The translations under genes and the position numbers were made by a program. Below the pieces are notes generated by a model. That model searched no databases. It was not told the origin of the DNA and saw nothing but the letters and a program-made list of their open reading frames with translations. Shown piece after piece: positions 24,531 through 35,588 of a DNA stretch of 64,000 nt. Source of the DNA: Diphasiastrum complanatum. Lineage: Eukaryota > Streptophyta > Lycopodiopsida > Lycopodiales > Lycopodiaceae. How positions within the stretch are numbered: the first letter of the stretch is position 1; every line of letters begins with the position of its first letter. The stretch lies in the NCBI GenBank assembly GCA_029204225.1, contig CM055092.1, positions 76,749,950-76,813,949 on the forward strand. The letters run 5' to 3'.

Positions 24531-25300
24531 TATCTGTCAAAACTAGAGTTTGGGTCGATAATTGATAGTATGAAGGGTGTGATTAGAGTTGAAGCTATTC
24601 ATGAGAGTAAACAACATGTGTGGGTCATTTTGGTCATTACTATCAGTCACTAGGCATCTAATAGGGTTGATAAAATCCACAAAACATGTTCTTACTCTTA
24701 AAAACTCAAAGAAATTTATAATTTTGAACCAAGAATTGACAATCCATTCTATGGAAGCTTGGCTAGTAGCAACTTATGCAAATTCTAGTTGTTTTCAAGA
24801 TATTTTTGTGCATATATTAGAGCCGCATATCATTTGAATACATTGCACAGACCTCCAAAATGAATATGCATACAACCAATGTGGAAGATTTATGACACAT
24901 GTTTTTTCTTGAAGTCATGTGCTGCAATACAATACATTTTTCTTATCTTTTGTGCTATGCATGTAGTATAGCCTTTGTATGCATATTGAAATCATCTGAG
25001 TGATCTTGAAGGAATGCCTCTAAGCCTTTAGAGTCATTCAAGAACAATAGTTGGAGTAGTCATAAGCCATGCTTGAACATTGTATTATTTGACTATGTGA
25101 AATTGTGTTATCTAAATTTTTGATAAGTTTACCGAATAGTCGATGATGACTACCGATAGATGACGATACTCAGATCGATAGTTCGGCAGTGTTGACAGAA
25201 TACTGTCATTGAATCCTTTGTATTTCTATAGGTTGTTCAATAACTAGTGTGTGTCTACAAACTGTATGATTGTACAAGCATTTACATACAACAAATGAAT
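23100..25300. other. Intergenic, no gene seen
   Basis: AT-rich sequence with only short unrecognised frames and a (TG)n tract at 24486-24529. No transposon domain identified. Confidence 0.45.
24486..24529. repeat. (TG)n microsatellite
   Basis: About 22 TG units. Open frames across it are artefacts of the repeat. Confidence 0.95.
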
Positions 25301-25309
25301 GGATCTAGA

Positions 25310-25720
25310 TTAGCCTTGAGATAAAGGATGGAGAGGATAGAAACCCAACAAATCTGTCAAGGATTATGTTTATGAAGTCAAAGCAAGGGGAGGACATTCA
25401 AACTTATATGACTAGAATCAAGAAATTGCGGGATGAATTGCATTCTACTGGTGAGCACATGCATGATGTCGAGCTGGTGTAAATGCATTGTGTGGCATTG
25501 TAGAGCCCTATAAGATGTTTGTGAGCAGGATAGCATTGAGAGAAAGACTACGAACCTTTGATGAGCTCACAGAGATCTTTTTGTAGGAGGAGCAACGACG
25601 GGAAATGGTGAAAGCTCGTTGTCAAAATACTGATGATTAGGCAATTGTAGCATGCTAAAAGCAAGAAAACGGCAAGGGCAAGAAAAATCTAAGCAACAAT
25701 ATGAAAAGAGTCAAGAGGAA
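25310..25720 (+). mobile_element. Copia gag relic (UBN2-type)
   Basis: Reads QGEDIQTYMTRIKKLRDEL at about 25383-25440, then after stops a segment matching the end of plant Copia gag (RTFDELTEIF then a QEEQRREM-like stretch near 25550-25600). A charged tail follows, with no zinc knuckle intact. Protease and integrase do not follow; the next Copia sequence is the RT end at 26340. Confidence 0.6.
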
Positions 25721-25880
25721 GAGAGGAGTCTCAACCACAAGGATATTTTTCATCCAAAAGAGGAGCTTAGCTCATCCATGAGGGAGATTGTCAACTAGAA
25801 CCTAGAAACAACGACTGCTAGCTTAAATGTACACAACCTCTCTAACAAATAAAGAGTTCCTTTTGATGGATGAGATAAAA

Positions 25881-26330
25881 TATGTTGGGGAGTAGGTAAA
25901 GTTCCCCCATTTGGGCGCCCAGATGGAGTCAATCTATGTAGTTGTAGCTAATGCTTCATACTACGATCAATCATCTTCCGACACTGCAGATCTGAGATTA
26001 ATTTATAAACAGTAGATAATGTTTAATCAACAATCAATAACTGAGAAACAACGAAAGTAATATCTACTGCAAGCAAGCATCATAAATCATTCACAGATTG
26101 CACACAATGGGTAGAATGCTACAACTCATCTATTATCAGAATTAAGTTTACAACACAAACTTTGAGCGATGTCTATTTCCCAGATTAGCGCATCGGCACA
26201 AGAGAGGTGTTCTCTCTCTCACGAGCAACTAGCTACTGCTAGCTGCGTATATTTTTTGTCTATATGTTCTGAATAACTAGTAACACATGTACTATACATA
26301 CAAGAAGACATTTACATCTATCAACCTGAA
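25881..26330. other. Non-coding insert between Copia pieces, possible solo LTR
   Basis: Starts TGTTGGGGAG and has no reading frame. It sits between a gag relic and an RT relic of the same orientation. The 3' boundary is uncertain (a TCTATCA near 26320 is one candidate) and no matching target duplication was found. Confidence 0.3.
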
Positions 26331-26339
26331 TTTAGGCTA

Positions 26340-27179
26340 CGTCCTTCAAGGCTAAGAACATAAGGTATGTAAGCTGCAAAGAGCTCTCTATGGGCTAAAG
26401 CAAGCTACAAGGGCCTGCTTTGATAGAATGCAACATGACTTCATCCCAAACTCTGCTAGCTCTAATGTTTATCTCAAACACAGAGGCTCAAGCTATATTA
26501 TAATAGCTCTATATGTTGATGACTCACCAATCATCAACAATTCGAATCAGTTACTTCATGAGACGAAGGCCCTTTTGTCGAAGGAATTCGAAATGATCGC
26601 TTCAGGCCTTGTGCACTACCTTCTGGAAATCGAGACAACAAGAGACAAAGCGAAGAGAAGCATTACATTAAGTCAAGAAAGGTATCTAACCAAAGTACTC
26701 TACAAGTATGGCATGGAAAACTACAAGTCAATAGACTCGCCTATGGACACATGATTCAAATTGTCAAATGATATGTGCTCGAAAACTGATGTGAAGAAGA
26801 AACAGATGTGCAACTACCCCTATTAGTCGATATTGATCATGTATGCCATGGTCTGCACTAGACCTGATCTAGCATTTATAGTCAGCACATTGTTACAGTT
26901 TATGTCAAATCCTGGCCTACCTCACTGAAAGGCTCTACTTAGAGTACTAAGATACATGCAAGCCACTAAGCACTATGCTTTGTGTTATAATGGAAATATA
27001 GAGGACGCTTTGACATTACTTACTTATTCTGACTCTGATTGGGCTGGTAATGTGGACACAAGAAAATCCACATCTGGCTATCTTTGCATTTTGTGGAATA
27101 GTCGAAAGCAGAAATGCATTTCCTTGTCCTCCACAAAATCAGAATATGTCGCAGCTACTGTAAGAGATTTCACCCAACT

Positions 27180-27183
<4 letters not shown>
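26340..27183 (+). mobile_element. Copia RT C-terminal and RNase H relic
   Basis: RT palm with LYVDDSPII at 26511-26537, VHYLLEIETTRD, and the conserved end YAMVCTRPDLAF near 26840-26875. RNase H follows with YSDSDWAGN and RKSTSGYLC, ending SSTKSEYVAATV at about 27171. Stops lie at 26752, 26824 and 26927. It is cut at 27180, where LTR sequence of a different Copia family begins. Confidence 0.9.
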
Positions 27184-27639
<456 letters not shown>

Positions 27640-27640
<1 letters not shown>

Positions 27641-29350
27641 TTCCTACTTCTCAAGTTATTGAAAATAGAGATGTTGTCTTTCATGAAGATCAACACTCAT
27701 CTTTTGAAGAGGCCGAGATCAAGAAGTCTATAAATGCATCACCAATTATTGAGTTTGAAGACAATCATGATGTGATGAGGTCGAGATTTGAAGAAGGCTC
27801 TCCTCGGATTTTCTCACTAAGAAGATCCATGAGAGATAGATCTGAGCCTAAGAGGCTCTCATATGTTGACAAAGGCAAACAAGTGGATCTTGATTCCACT
27901 AATTATGTTTTTTACGTCTCTCATGAAGAAGAACGTACAAGAGGCACTCAATACCAAGGAGTGGTATGATGCCATGAAGCAAGTGTATGATGCATTGATC
28001 ACCAACAATACTTGGGAGCTTGTGGATCCTCCATCCAACAAGCATGTGATTGGTTGCAAGTGGGTATTTCGGATCAAGTTTAATCATGATGGCACCATTA
28101 ACAAGTATAAAACAAGATTATGTGCCAAAGGATTTGCTCAAATCCATGGCCTTGATTATGAGGAGACCTTTGCCCCGTTGCAAAGATGGTGACAATAAGA
28201 ATTCTTATTTCTCTTGCTTGTTTCTTTAAGTGGAAGGTGTTTCAATTAGACGATTCCAATGCTTTTCTTAATGGTTATCTTGAGGAGGATATCTATATGG
28301 AACAACCTCAAGGATTCATCAAGGATGAGTCCAAAGTGTGCTTGCTCTTCAAAAGTCTTTATGGACTCAAGCAAGCACCAAGATCATGGTATTCAAGACT
28401 TAATTCTTTTCTTAACTCACTAGGATTTACTTTTAGTGACTATGGTCCTTCCATGTATCTAAAGTTTGTTGATAGCAATATTGTCATTCTTCTAATTTAT
28501 GTTGATGACATTATTCTTTGTGGAAGTTGTATCAAGCTAGTTGATGAAACTAAGCTAGCACTTGGATGTGAGTTTAAAATGCAAGATCTAGGAGAGATAC
28601 ATTACATCCTAGGCCTAGAAATTGATTTTTATGAAAATCATGTCTTTATATGCCAATCTAGATATGCTCACTCTATGTTGAAAAAATTCCATATGAAAAA
28701 TTCTAAGAGCATAGATACTCCAATGGAGCAAATTGTAAAAGATCCTAATAAAGGTGATGAAAGATCCTTTGAAGACATCACACTTTTTAGGAGTCTTATA
28801 GGCTCCTTGATTTGGCTTACCATTACTAGGCCCGATCTAAGTTTTTGTGTGCACAAATTGAGTCAATTTATGCAAGATCCTAAGATCCATCATTGGAAGA
28901 TGGCCAAGAGATTCTAAGATATGTATCTTCATCTTGTGATTATGGTCTACTTTATAAAAGTGAAGATCTATCCATTGTTGGGTACTCGGATTCGAACTTT
29001 GCAAGTGACAAGATGGATCGAAAGTCTATTGGTGCATACAATATCTTTCTTGGAGGCAATCTAATATCTTGGCTTTCCAAAAAACAAGATATTATATCTC
29101 TCTCTTCATGTGAGGCCGAGTACAAAGCACTCATTACAACTACCAAAGAGGTGCTTTGGATCAAGAGGTTATTAATGGAGCTAAAGTGCATCAAGGAAGA
29201 TGATCTACCAATTATCAAGTGTGATAACATCTCGGCCCAAGCTCTTGCCAATAATCCCATATTTCATGCACGAAGCAGGCACATAGAAGTGGCACACCAT
29301 TTTGTGAGAGAAAAGCTTATTGGAGGAGAAATCTATTTGGAGCATGTCAA
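27640..29350 (+). mobile_element. Copia pol (end of integrase, RT, RNase H), nearly intact RT
   Basis: Begins with the integrase tail (ENRDVVFHED), then a linker, RT and RNase H. The RT is well preserved over 28186-28917: MEQPQGFI, SLYGLKQAPRSWYSRL, LLIYVDDIILCG (catalytic YVDD intact) and TITRPDLSF. RNase H (28893-29340) has VGYSDSNFASD, SSCEAEYKAL and HARSRHIEVAHHFVRE. Only three frameshifts (about 27935, 28185, 28900) break it. It is the same family as the element at 1-2893. After EHVNSSS at 29350 the sequence switches to an unrelated tail. Confidence 0.92.
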
Positions 29351-29540
29351 CTCGTCCTCACTGCATTATTACAAGCAACTGCCCTTCCTCAATAAACTCC
29401 GCTGGCAAATGATGGAAGGCATCGACAATAAAATCTATCAAATCTGTCAACAACAATCTCGCCTCCAAGAAGCTCAAAAGATCCAGGACGAAAAAGCTTC
29501 GATTGGTGTGAGACCACCAATCCAATAAGGAGGGGGATAA
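29351..29540 (+). mobile_element. 3' internal end of a different LTR element with polypurine tract
   Basis: The frame continues as a coiled-coil-like tail (NKIYQICQQQSRLQEAQKIQ) to a stop at 29528, then AAGGAGGGGG, a polypurine tract, immediately before an LTR start. Its sequence is not the normal end of the preceding Copia pol, so this looks like the last internal part of another element. Confidence 0.5.
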
Positions 29541-30568
29541 TGTTAGCAACTGTGCTAACACAGAGAAAAATAAAAAGAAAAAAATAAAACTTCGTGGCAT
29601 GTGTTTTGTAAGCCCACGTATGAGTATCTATCAATAAACTTCCACTGTGGCATGTGTTTTGTAAGTCCTTGAGTGGAAGCTTAGAATAATAATAAAATAG
29701 CTTAAACTTAGATTTAGAACTTAGACTTAGGAAACTTAAGATTAGAAATATTTGTCTTAAGTTTTCCTAAGTTAGAAACTTTGAAGTTCTAAATCCTAAG
29801 TAAGAAATTCTAGAATGGCTAGAAATAAGTTAGTCCCATAAGTTAGTGGATACTTATGGAAGACCCTCCTTGCCATAAAAGGAGAGGTATTTGCCATGTA
29901 AATAACACTTTTGAGATTATGCTAATTGATCTCTCTTGAGATTATCTTGCTATTTCACTTGTGTTCCCTTTGGAAAGGTGCATAGCATGAGGGAAGGTGC
30001 TCGGGCCTCCTCTTGCCTCCTTTTCATCGGTTTCTATATTGTGGCATGTTCTTATTCGCTATTTGCTTAGTTAGCCGCAATTTATTATTCCTACCTCCCT
30101 TTAGGGTGTTAAATTAGAAGTAGTTTAATCTTCTTGCTAGTTGGGTACTGCCTTAGCAAGGTCTTATTATTTTGTTAATCTTGGTTAGTTGGAAAGCCTT
30201 AGCCAAGCTAGTTCTATTTCCGTATCAAGCACCAGTTGGGAAAGCCTTGGTGCTCCCATTCTTGTTTGTTTATTTTCATTTTGAAAGCTTTGGTGGATTC
30301 TTCAAAGGTGGACGATTCTCTCTACAATATACTACACCCGTGAATAGATCTAGCCATCGCATAACTAGAAATACTTTCAACAACGATAGCTTTATCATGC
30401 AAAATTGCCCTAAGAAGAAATCAACTCTATGTATATAGTGGTTACAATAGAGAGCACAAAGAGACTTTTAGCTAGCCTTTTGAAGTGTGTGTCTTTCTTA
30501 TCAGGCTGTGTATGTTTAATAACTTATGTGAATTGATAGCATAACTACATTTGTGAGCGATCCTATCA
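29541..30568 (+). repeat. Long LTR followed by a primer-binding site
   Basis: Starts TGTTAG right after the purine tract and ends CTATCA, with TGGTATCAAAG (tRNA-Met-type primer site) beginning two bases later at 30570. An LTR preceded by a polypurine tract and followed by a primer-binding site is what unequal recombination between tandem copies leaves. Length 1028 bp. Confidence 0.55.
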
Positions 30569-30569
30569 G

Positions 30570-31000
30570 TGGTATCAAAGTCGTGGTGAGGTGCATGTTA
30601 GTTGCTACATAGCCGAATTCAGGGAAATTCGAAGAGTTGATATGGCTAACTTGAACGTCGATGTCGCGTAATTGATTGGAAAATAAATGTCTTCAGAAAC
30701 CTTCTTTGCTCGAAGATATCGAGTCAGTGTTGAAAAAGCTAATAATAGCTTTGGAGCCTTGGGATTTGCAAAGGACCTACAAAGAGCAGTGGAAGTCAGC
30801 CAAGGAAATTCATAGGATTGAATCTGGAAGAAATTCGAGAAAATTTTGAGATTTCCAGGTTTTGTGGGGTATCGATGCCTTTTCTTATAAACGAGCACTA
30901 TTTGTGCTTGATACCACACCGAATTTGATATCTTCAGTTTCAGCAAGCAACCAATAGTAGAGTGACCTCAAAGAGATGAGCATCTATAACACAAAATACT
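30570..31000 (+). mobile_element. Primer-binding site and degraded Copia-like gag start
   Basis: After the primer site, ANLNVDVA at 30643-30666 followed by LIGK and, in shifted frames, KANNS, LQRTYKEQWKSAKEI resembles the beginning of plant Copia gag. Several frame changes. Weakly supported. Confidence 0.35.
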
Positions 31001-31229
31001 AAAAAAAGTGAAAAAAAAAAAATCAAGAAAACTACAAAATTCTAAAGCTAGGGTTTGAAACTAGAAAATGGATAATCTCTCTTTGTATAAAATCGATTTT
31101 GATATTGTGAAAAGCTAGAGTAGGCCGCATTAGTAGGGCCATCTAGCTTCCAAATGGCCGTGGACTACCATAGATCAGCCAAGAAGGTTCAATCCATTTG
31201 GGCACCACCAAATCCTCAACCATAGCAAG

Positions 31230-31234
<5 letters not shown>

Positions 31235-31325
<91 letters not shown>
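31235..31325. repeat. (GA)n microsatellite
   Basis: About 42 AG units. No LINE or LTR sequence was recognised on either side. Confidence 0.95.
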
Positions 31326-31327
<2 letters not shown>

Positions 31328-31329
31328 AT

Positions 31330-32200
31330 GGATTTCACATAAGCCCCCTTGACAAGTCAAGATCAAACCCTTTGAACCCTTTAATTTATAGCATAACAGG
31401 TGAAAACAAAACTGTATAAAGTCCTACAGTACAATGTACCATAAAGCGAAATTTTATTTTAGGACACCCAGCTGTTACATGCCACCATCCACAAAATACA
31501 ACCGCATGAGTTAGTTACGCTGATTACATTTGAAACCTTGAATGCGTGTCAAGTACTTTTTGTCGAATATAAAACTCTTATATAAGGGAAAAGATATACT
31601 TGGCAAGCAGGGAGGGCAGGTAACATGCAATTAGGTAGGGCCAGACAGGTGGCAAGCTAGTACATGCAAAAGCAACATAGCTCATAACTGTGTCAACGTC
31701 AAAGGGGGCCATGTCAAGAGGATGCGAGGCTTTGCACGTAAGTGAGCAAGTTCCAATTCTAATCTTTTTCATCATATATTCCATGTTCACCTCTACGCTT
31801 TCTCGTTATATTCGATCTTGTTAGGTTGCTAAATAGAAACTAGAAAAAACTTTGTCCCATCTTCTTTTTGGAGATATAACAAGATTTTCCATTTAATTTG
31901 TCTCTTCTTATATTGTGTGTCTACTCAAATCTTACATGAATCAAATGCTCAAGATTGAATTTGAGAACTACCAATACTTAGGATATAATAATAGGACTTC
32001 AATGTTTTCCGCAAATTTAATTCACTTGTAATTTTAGGCCCTCTAAATTTTTTTTTCTCATGAATGGAATCTTGAATAAATAAATCATTATAAAAACATA
32101 GCCCTCACTAATGAAATCCTTATGAAAATCTTAAAAATGATTTTAAGATTTTTGTGACACATATCATGTACAATAATGAGTGTTATTAGCCCATTGTACC
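31330..32200. other. Intergenic region upstream of the DUF1365 gene
   Basis: No gene or transposon domain seen. Confidence 0.4.
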
Positions 32201-32203
32201 TCC

Positions 32204-32400
32204 TCTTGCAATGCAGTAATGGGTGCTTGTCAGCCCATGGTACATCTCTCCAATAGTCGAAACTGTAGTTAAGACCATGGTACATCTCTCTTGCAATGCA
32301 CTAATGGGTGCTTGTGAGCCCATGGTACATCTCTGAGTAGTCGGAACTATAGTTAAGACCATGGTACATCTCTCCCGCACTCGGAACTATAGTTAAGACA
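32204..32400 (+). repeat. 86-bp tandem repeat in the promoter region of the DUF1365 gene
   Basis: A unit beginning CTTGCAATGCA and containing GGGTGCTTGT, CCCATGGTACATCTCT and AACTATAGTTAAGAC is present at 32204 and 32290, with further partial copies to 32400. The array ends about 250 bp before the predicted start codon at 32652. Confidence 0.8.
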
Positions 32401-32651
32401 CTATAACTTGCCATTATCTCCTTGCAATGGCCTCCTAACAACCCCAAGTTCCAACCATTCTCTACAACATTTACTGCTATTATGTCATTACAATGAATGG
32501 GACATCCAAAGTTTCTTTGGTCTCAATTTCGAGCCTCCCTTGGAAACCGAGAAACATTACAATGAATGGCCTCCAACCAACCATTCTCTACTCTGCTACT
32601 ATTCCTTAATATATTTTCTTCTTCCTCTTCCTCTCTTGGTGCTCGGTAGCT

Positions 32652-33103
32652 ATGGCAGCTACGGAAGGAAGGGGAGGCTTCGTGGCTATGCTCTTCTCGC
32701 TTCTGCTCTCTTTTCTTTGGATTTTCATCCGCTCCCTATCTGGCTCCATCTCTCTCGCCTCTCGCCTCCTCCTCTTCCAATGCACATCTGCGAAGGACAT
32801 TCCATGCACAGCAAAGGATGTGGATGATGAGAAAGTTGAACTGTGGAGTGGCAATGATGGCGGCAGGCCCAATGGCGAGGGCTCAGGTGGAGGTGGAACA
32901 ACACCTCCTGTAAGTAAGCTATGTGCGTTCTATGAGGGCGTAGTGGTTCACGTCAGAAGTCAGCCTATTCTTCGGAAGTTTAGTTATAAGGTTAGGCATG
33001 CATTGATAAGGCTTGACGATCACCCCCCCTGGTTTGAAGCCTCTGCACACCATCACATGAGCTTGAAACAGGCGCAGAGCATTGCCTGCACCAATGGATC
33101 CGT
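32652..33103 (+). CDS. DUF1365-family protein, exon 1
   Basis: The start ATG has a good context (GCTATGGCA). Residues 1-43 form a hydrophobic N-terminal anchor (VAMLFSLLLSFLWIFIRSL). A low-complexity linker rich in Gly and acidic residues follows (about 50-85). From residue 86 the DUF1365 domain starts: SKLCAFYEGVVVHVRSQP, FSYKVRHALIRLDDHPPWF, MSLKQAQSIACTNGS. In the family this region reads like LYEGTVWH.R..P..H.F.Y.VRYAL.DLD. The exon ends CCGT|GTATGT with the intron in phase 2. The 5' leader is CT-rich. Tandem repeats lie about 250-450 bp upstream. In the family the next residues are like V-Y/F-LLT-P, which is what exon 2 supplies. Confidence 0.88.
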
Positions 33104-33829
33104 GTATGTATCAAACACCCTTTACCATTTTCAACTGCTTGATTTCTTCTCTTCTATCTTGTACTTCCTTAAACATATTGCAAAAGAGTAGAATCGAGTC
33201 AATTCAGATTTGAATTGCAATCACAATTTGAATGTTTTCAATTGTTTTAAAAATTCGGATCTATCCAAATGAGTTTTTGAAATTCAAATGGGATTTATTC
33301 TAAAGAGTTTCAAATGTGTGGCATAACAAACGATTAGGAGAAGACAATTGAAGCCACATTTGTTTTCTTGAGGTAGATTAGGGGAAATGGAGGAAAGCTG
33401 AGAAAGATAATTTGGTTCCTACCACTTGGGAGGATTTCAGGCATATAACTACACAAGACTTGGTACCTATGAATGAGACAAATTAAGAAGGATCTGGAAA
33501 CAAGGGGTGTCTATTGTATTAGAATATCTTGAGAGATATAGATAATACTTTTTTGGAGATACTTGAGGAAATTTTGATATTTATTGAAGTGTTTCGCTGT
33601 GCTGAGATGTTGTGAGAGAATATCTAAGCCACTTGTGTGGCAGCAATAGAAGTTATTTTGAATGAAGCTATACATATGGCCCTACATTACAAAGATGGAA
33701 AGAGCTTTTATGAAAACTTTGTTGCAGCTTTTGGAGGAATCAAGTCTTGGGGTTACCAAGGTAGATTTAAGAAGGCAAAGAAAATTGACAAGCAGTGGCA
33801 ACGAGGACAACAAAGGTTAAGTCAAGGGT

Positions 33830-35160
33830 AGTTTTGGAGTAGCCAAAGAACAAAGGGAGCTAGAGCTCTCAGGGGAAAGAGTTGTATGATAGACATAATG
33901 GCCAAAGAAGTTAATATCTGAATGTGTTATCTCCACGGGATCAAGAGCAAGCATGATTTCTCCATCCACGTCCGTGTTGAAGAAAGATGTGATCAAGAGC
34001 AATGAATTTGGATGACTCTGCTAATTTGTCTAGTCTTGTTGTAGTGAGAACATCTCTTGTACCAGAAGTGCCACACATCGTGGATCCTCATATGCTATGA
34101 GTGAGCACAATGTGACAGGCGTGTCTTGGGATAAGCAATAGTACCTCCCTTTGATCTCATAATAGACTGGAAAGATGAAGTGATCCTCGACTCCACCTTG
34201 CCCCAAGAGCATAACTGGCACATCCTCGCCTCTCTTGGAATACACTAGAACCATCCGGTCTCAATTGCAACCTATTGTGAAGAAATATGAAGATGACCTA
34301 GTATGAACCTAAGAGCATGAGATAATTTTGAAGCCAAACAATGTGGTAATATAGGGAACCTTGCTACATCTAATCTCAAAAAGGAAGTTCGATAGTAGTT
34401 GGGTTTTACCCCTAGTTGGCCTTGTCATGATCAGTCAAGATATGCTTTATATATAAATTGCCTAATATACCGGTGAGCACCTGAAGGGAGATATGTACTA
34501 GAAATACCAAATCTCTTTAGAAGGTGTGATGCATGGAAAAACCATGACAACTGATAACGCTGATTATGAAGATGATGCGAGGAGGTGAGTGCTGCCTGTG
34601 TGCATCTTTGCAGAACTTGGAAACAAATGGACTTGTTGATATAGGTGATAAGTAGAAAGATTGCGTGAAGCTGCGTAGGTGCAACTACAAACTCAACAAG
34701 AATAATTTGATGTAGAACAAAGGGCTTAGCCCGTATCATGCATGATAACATAGTAGTCTGTAGCCAAGAGATACTAGCCTAGTCCGATGAGGTAAGACTT
34801 ATACACCATGCCTTTGTTGCACATAAGACTTTCGTGGTGACAATGGTATCAAAGAGCCTGCACTTACTTGGAGCATCCCAAATGAACTTCCAAAGATAGA
34901 ATCTCTCTAATTGGACAAGGGAAGCATGGCCCTTTCCAAGTTGAGCAGTAGTTGCTTGCCTCATACTAAATATAGGACCAATAGAAAGTAGTAAGTAAGT
35001 GTAAGATGAGACCACCTCCAATGGCTAATCCTCAAAGATGAGTGATTGTCGTTGCATGATAACCTTGGATGTGTTGAAGATCATAACCTTGGTCTTTGCA
35101 ATGTTCACGCCCAAACCTTATTTGATACAAAAAGCATGGAGACTATCCATTTGTCCATTG
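33830..35160 (-). mobile_element. LINE, C-terminal RT part (3' half of the intron-1 LINE)
   Basis: Minus-strand fragments run from 35160 downward: GVNIAKTKVMIFNTS, EVVSSYTYLL (the RT palm-to-thumb block common to L1-like LINEs), HASLVQLERFYLWKFIWDA, SKCRLFDTIVTTKVL, MIRAKPF, and near 34254-34030 a region with EDHFIFPVYYEIKGRYYCL. A better preserved relative is at 51514-52790 on the plus strand, where a CxxC...H....C zinc-like motif (LCLRCPLHEIESEEHFIFRC) is visible. Many stops. The normal AATAAAG-type 3' end was not found, so the 3' end is probably decayed. Confidence 0.85.
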
Positions 35161-35258
35161 TTTCATGGGTTCATTTCGTACGTCATTTTGAAACACGTTT
35201 GAAACGGGAGGTTTAGGTTCGACACGGGAAATTTTTATAGGTTTTTTTTTTTGAAAAT

Positions 35259-35588
35259 GTGTTTTTGGGGTTTAGACATGTCATAGAAAGACTAGTACCA
35301 AGTAGATACATCCAATTTCATGAGAATGCTCTAGAGAATGCAATTTCAAGAGGAGAAACTATGTATGGTCGTTTTCCTCAGTCAATTATTGATATTGTCA
35401 TGGATAGGTTGCGAGAATTTGTTCATGCCAACACAAAGCTTATGGCCCTTGAGAAACCATACTCAAATGCATTCAGGAAGTATGCAAAGACACGACCATC
35501 AACATCTTTAGAGTCTTGTAAGAGAGCAAGAAGTTTAGCTTGTGAGGGTTTGCATGCCCATTGCCACATGGTAGTAGGTACTCGATAA
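35259..35588 (+). other. Unrecognised 109-codon frame inside the hAT relic
   Basis: Open plus-strand frame with gene-like composition (LVPSRYIQFHENALENAI, IDIVMDRLREFVHAN). It is opposite in strand to the hAT transposase and lies between its 3' end and the LINE junction. I do not recognise the family. It could be a captured host exon or part of the element's terminal region. Confidence 0.35.

Noticed and set aside
25881-26330. Exact solo LTR call
   Set aside because: Only the TG start is convincing; the end and target duplication could not be defined.
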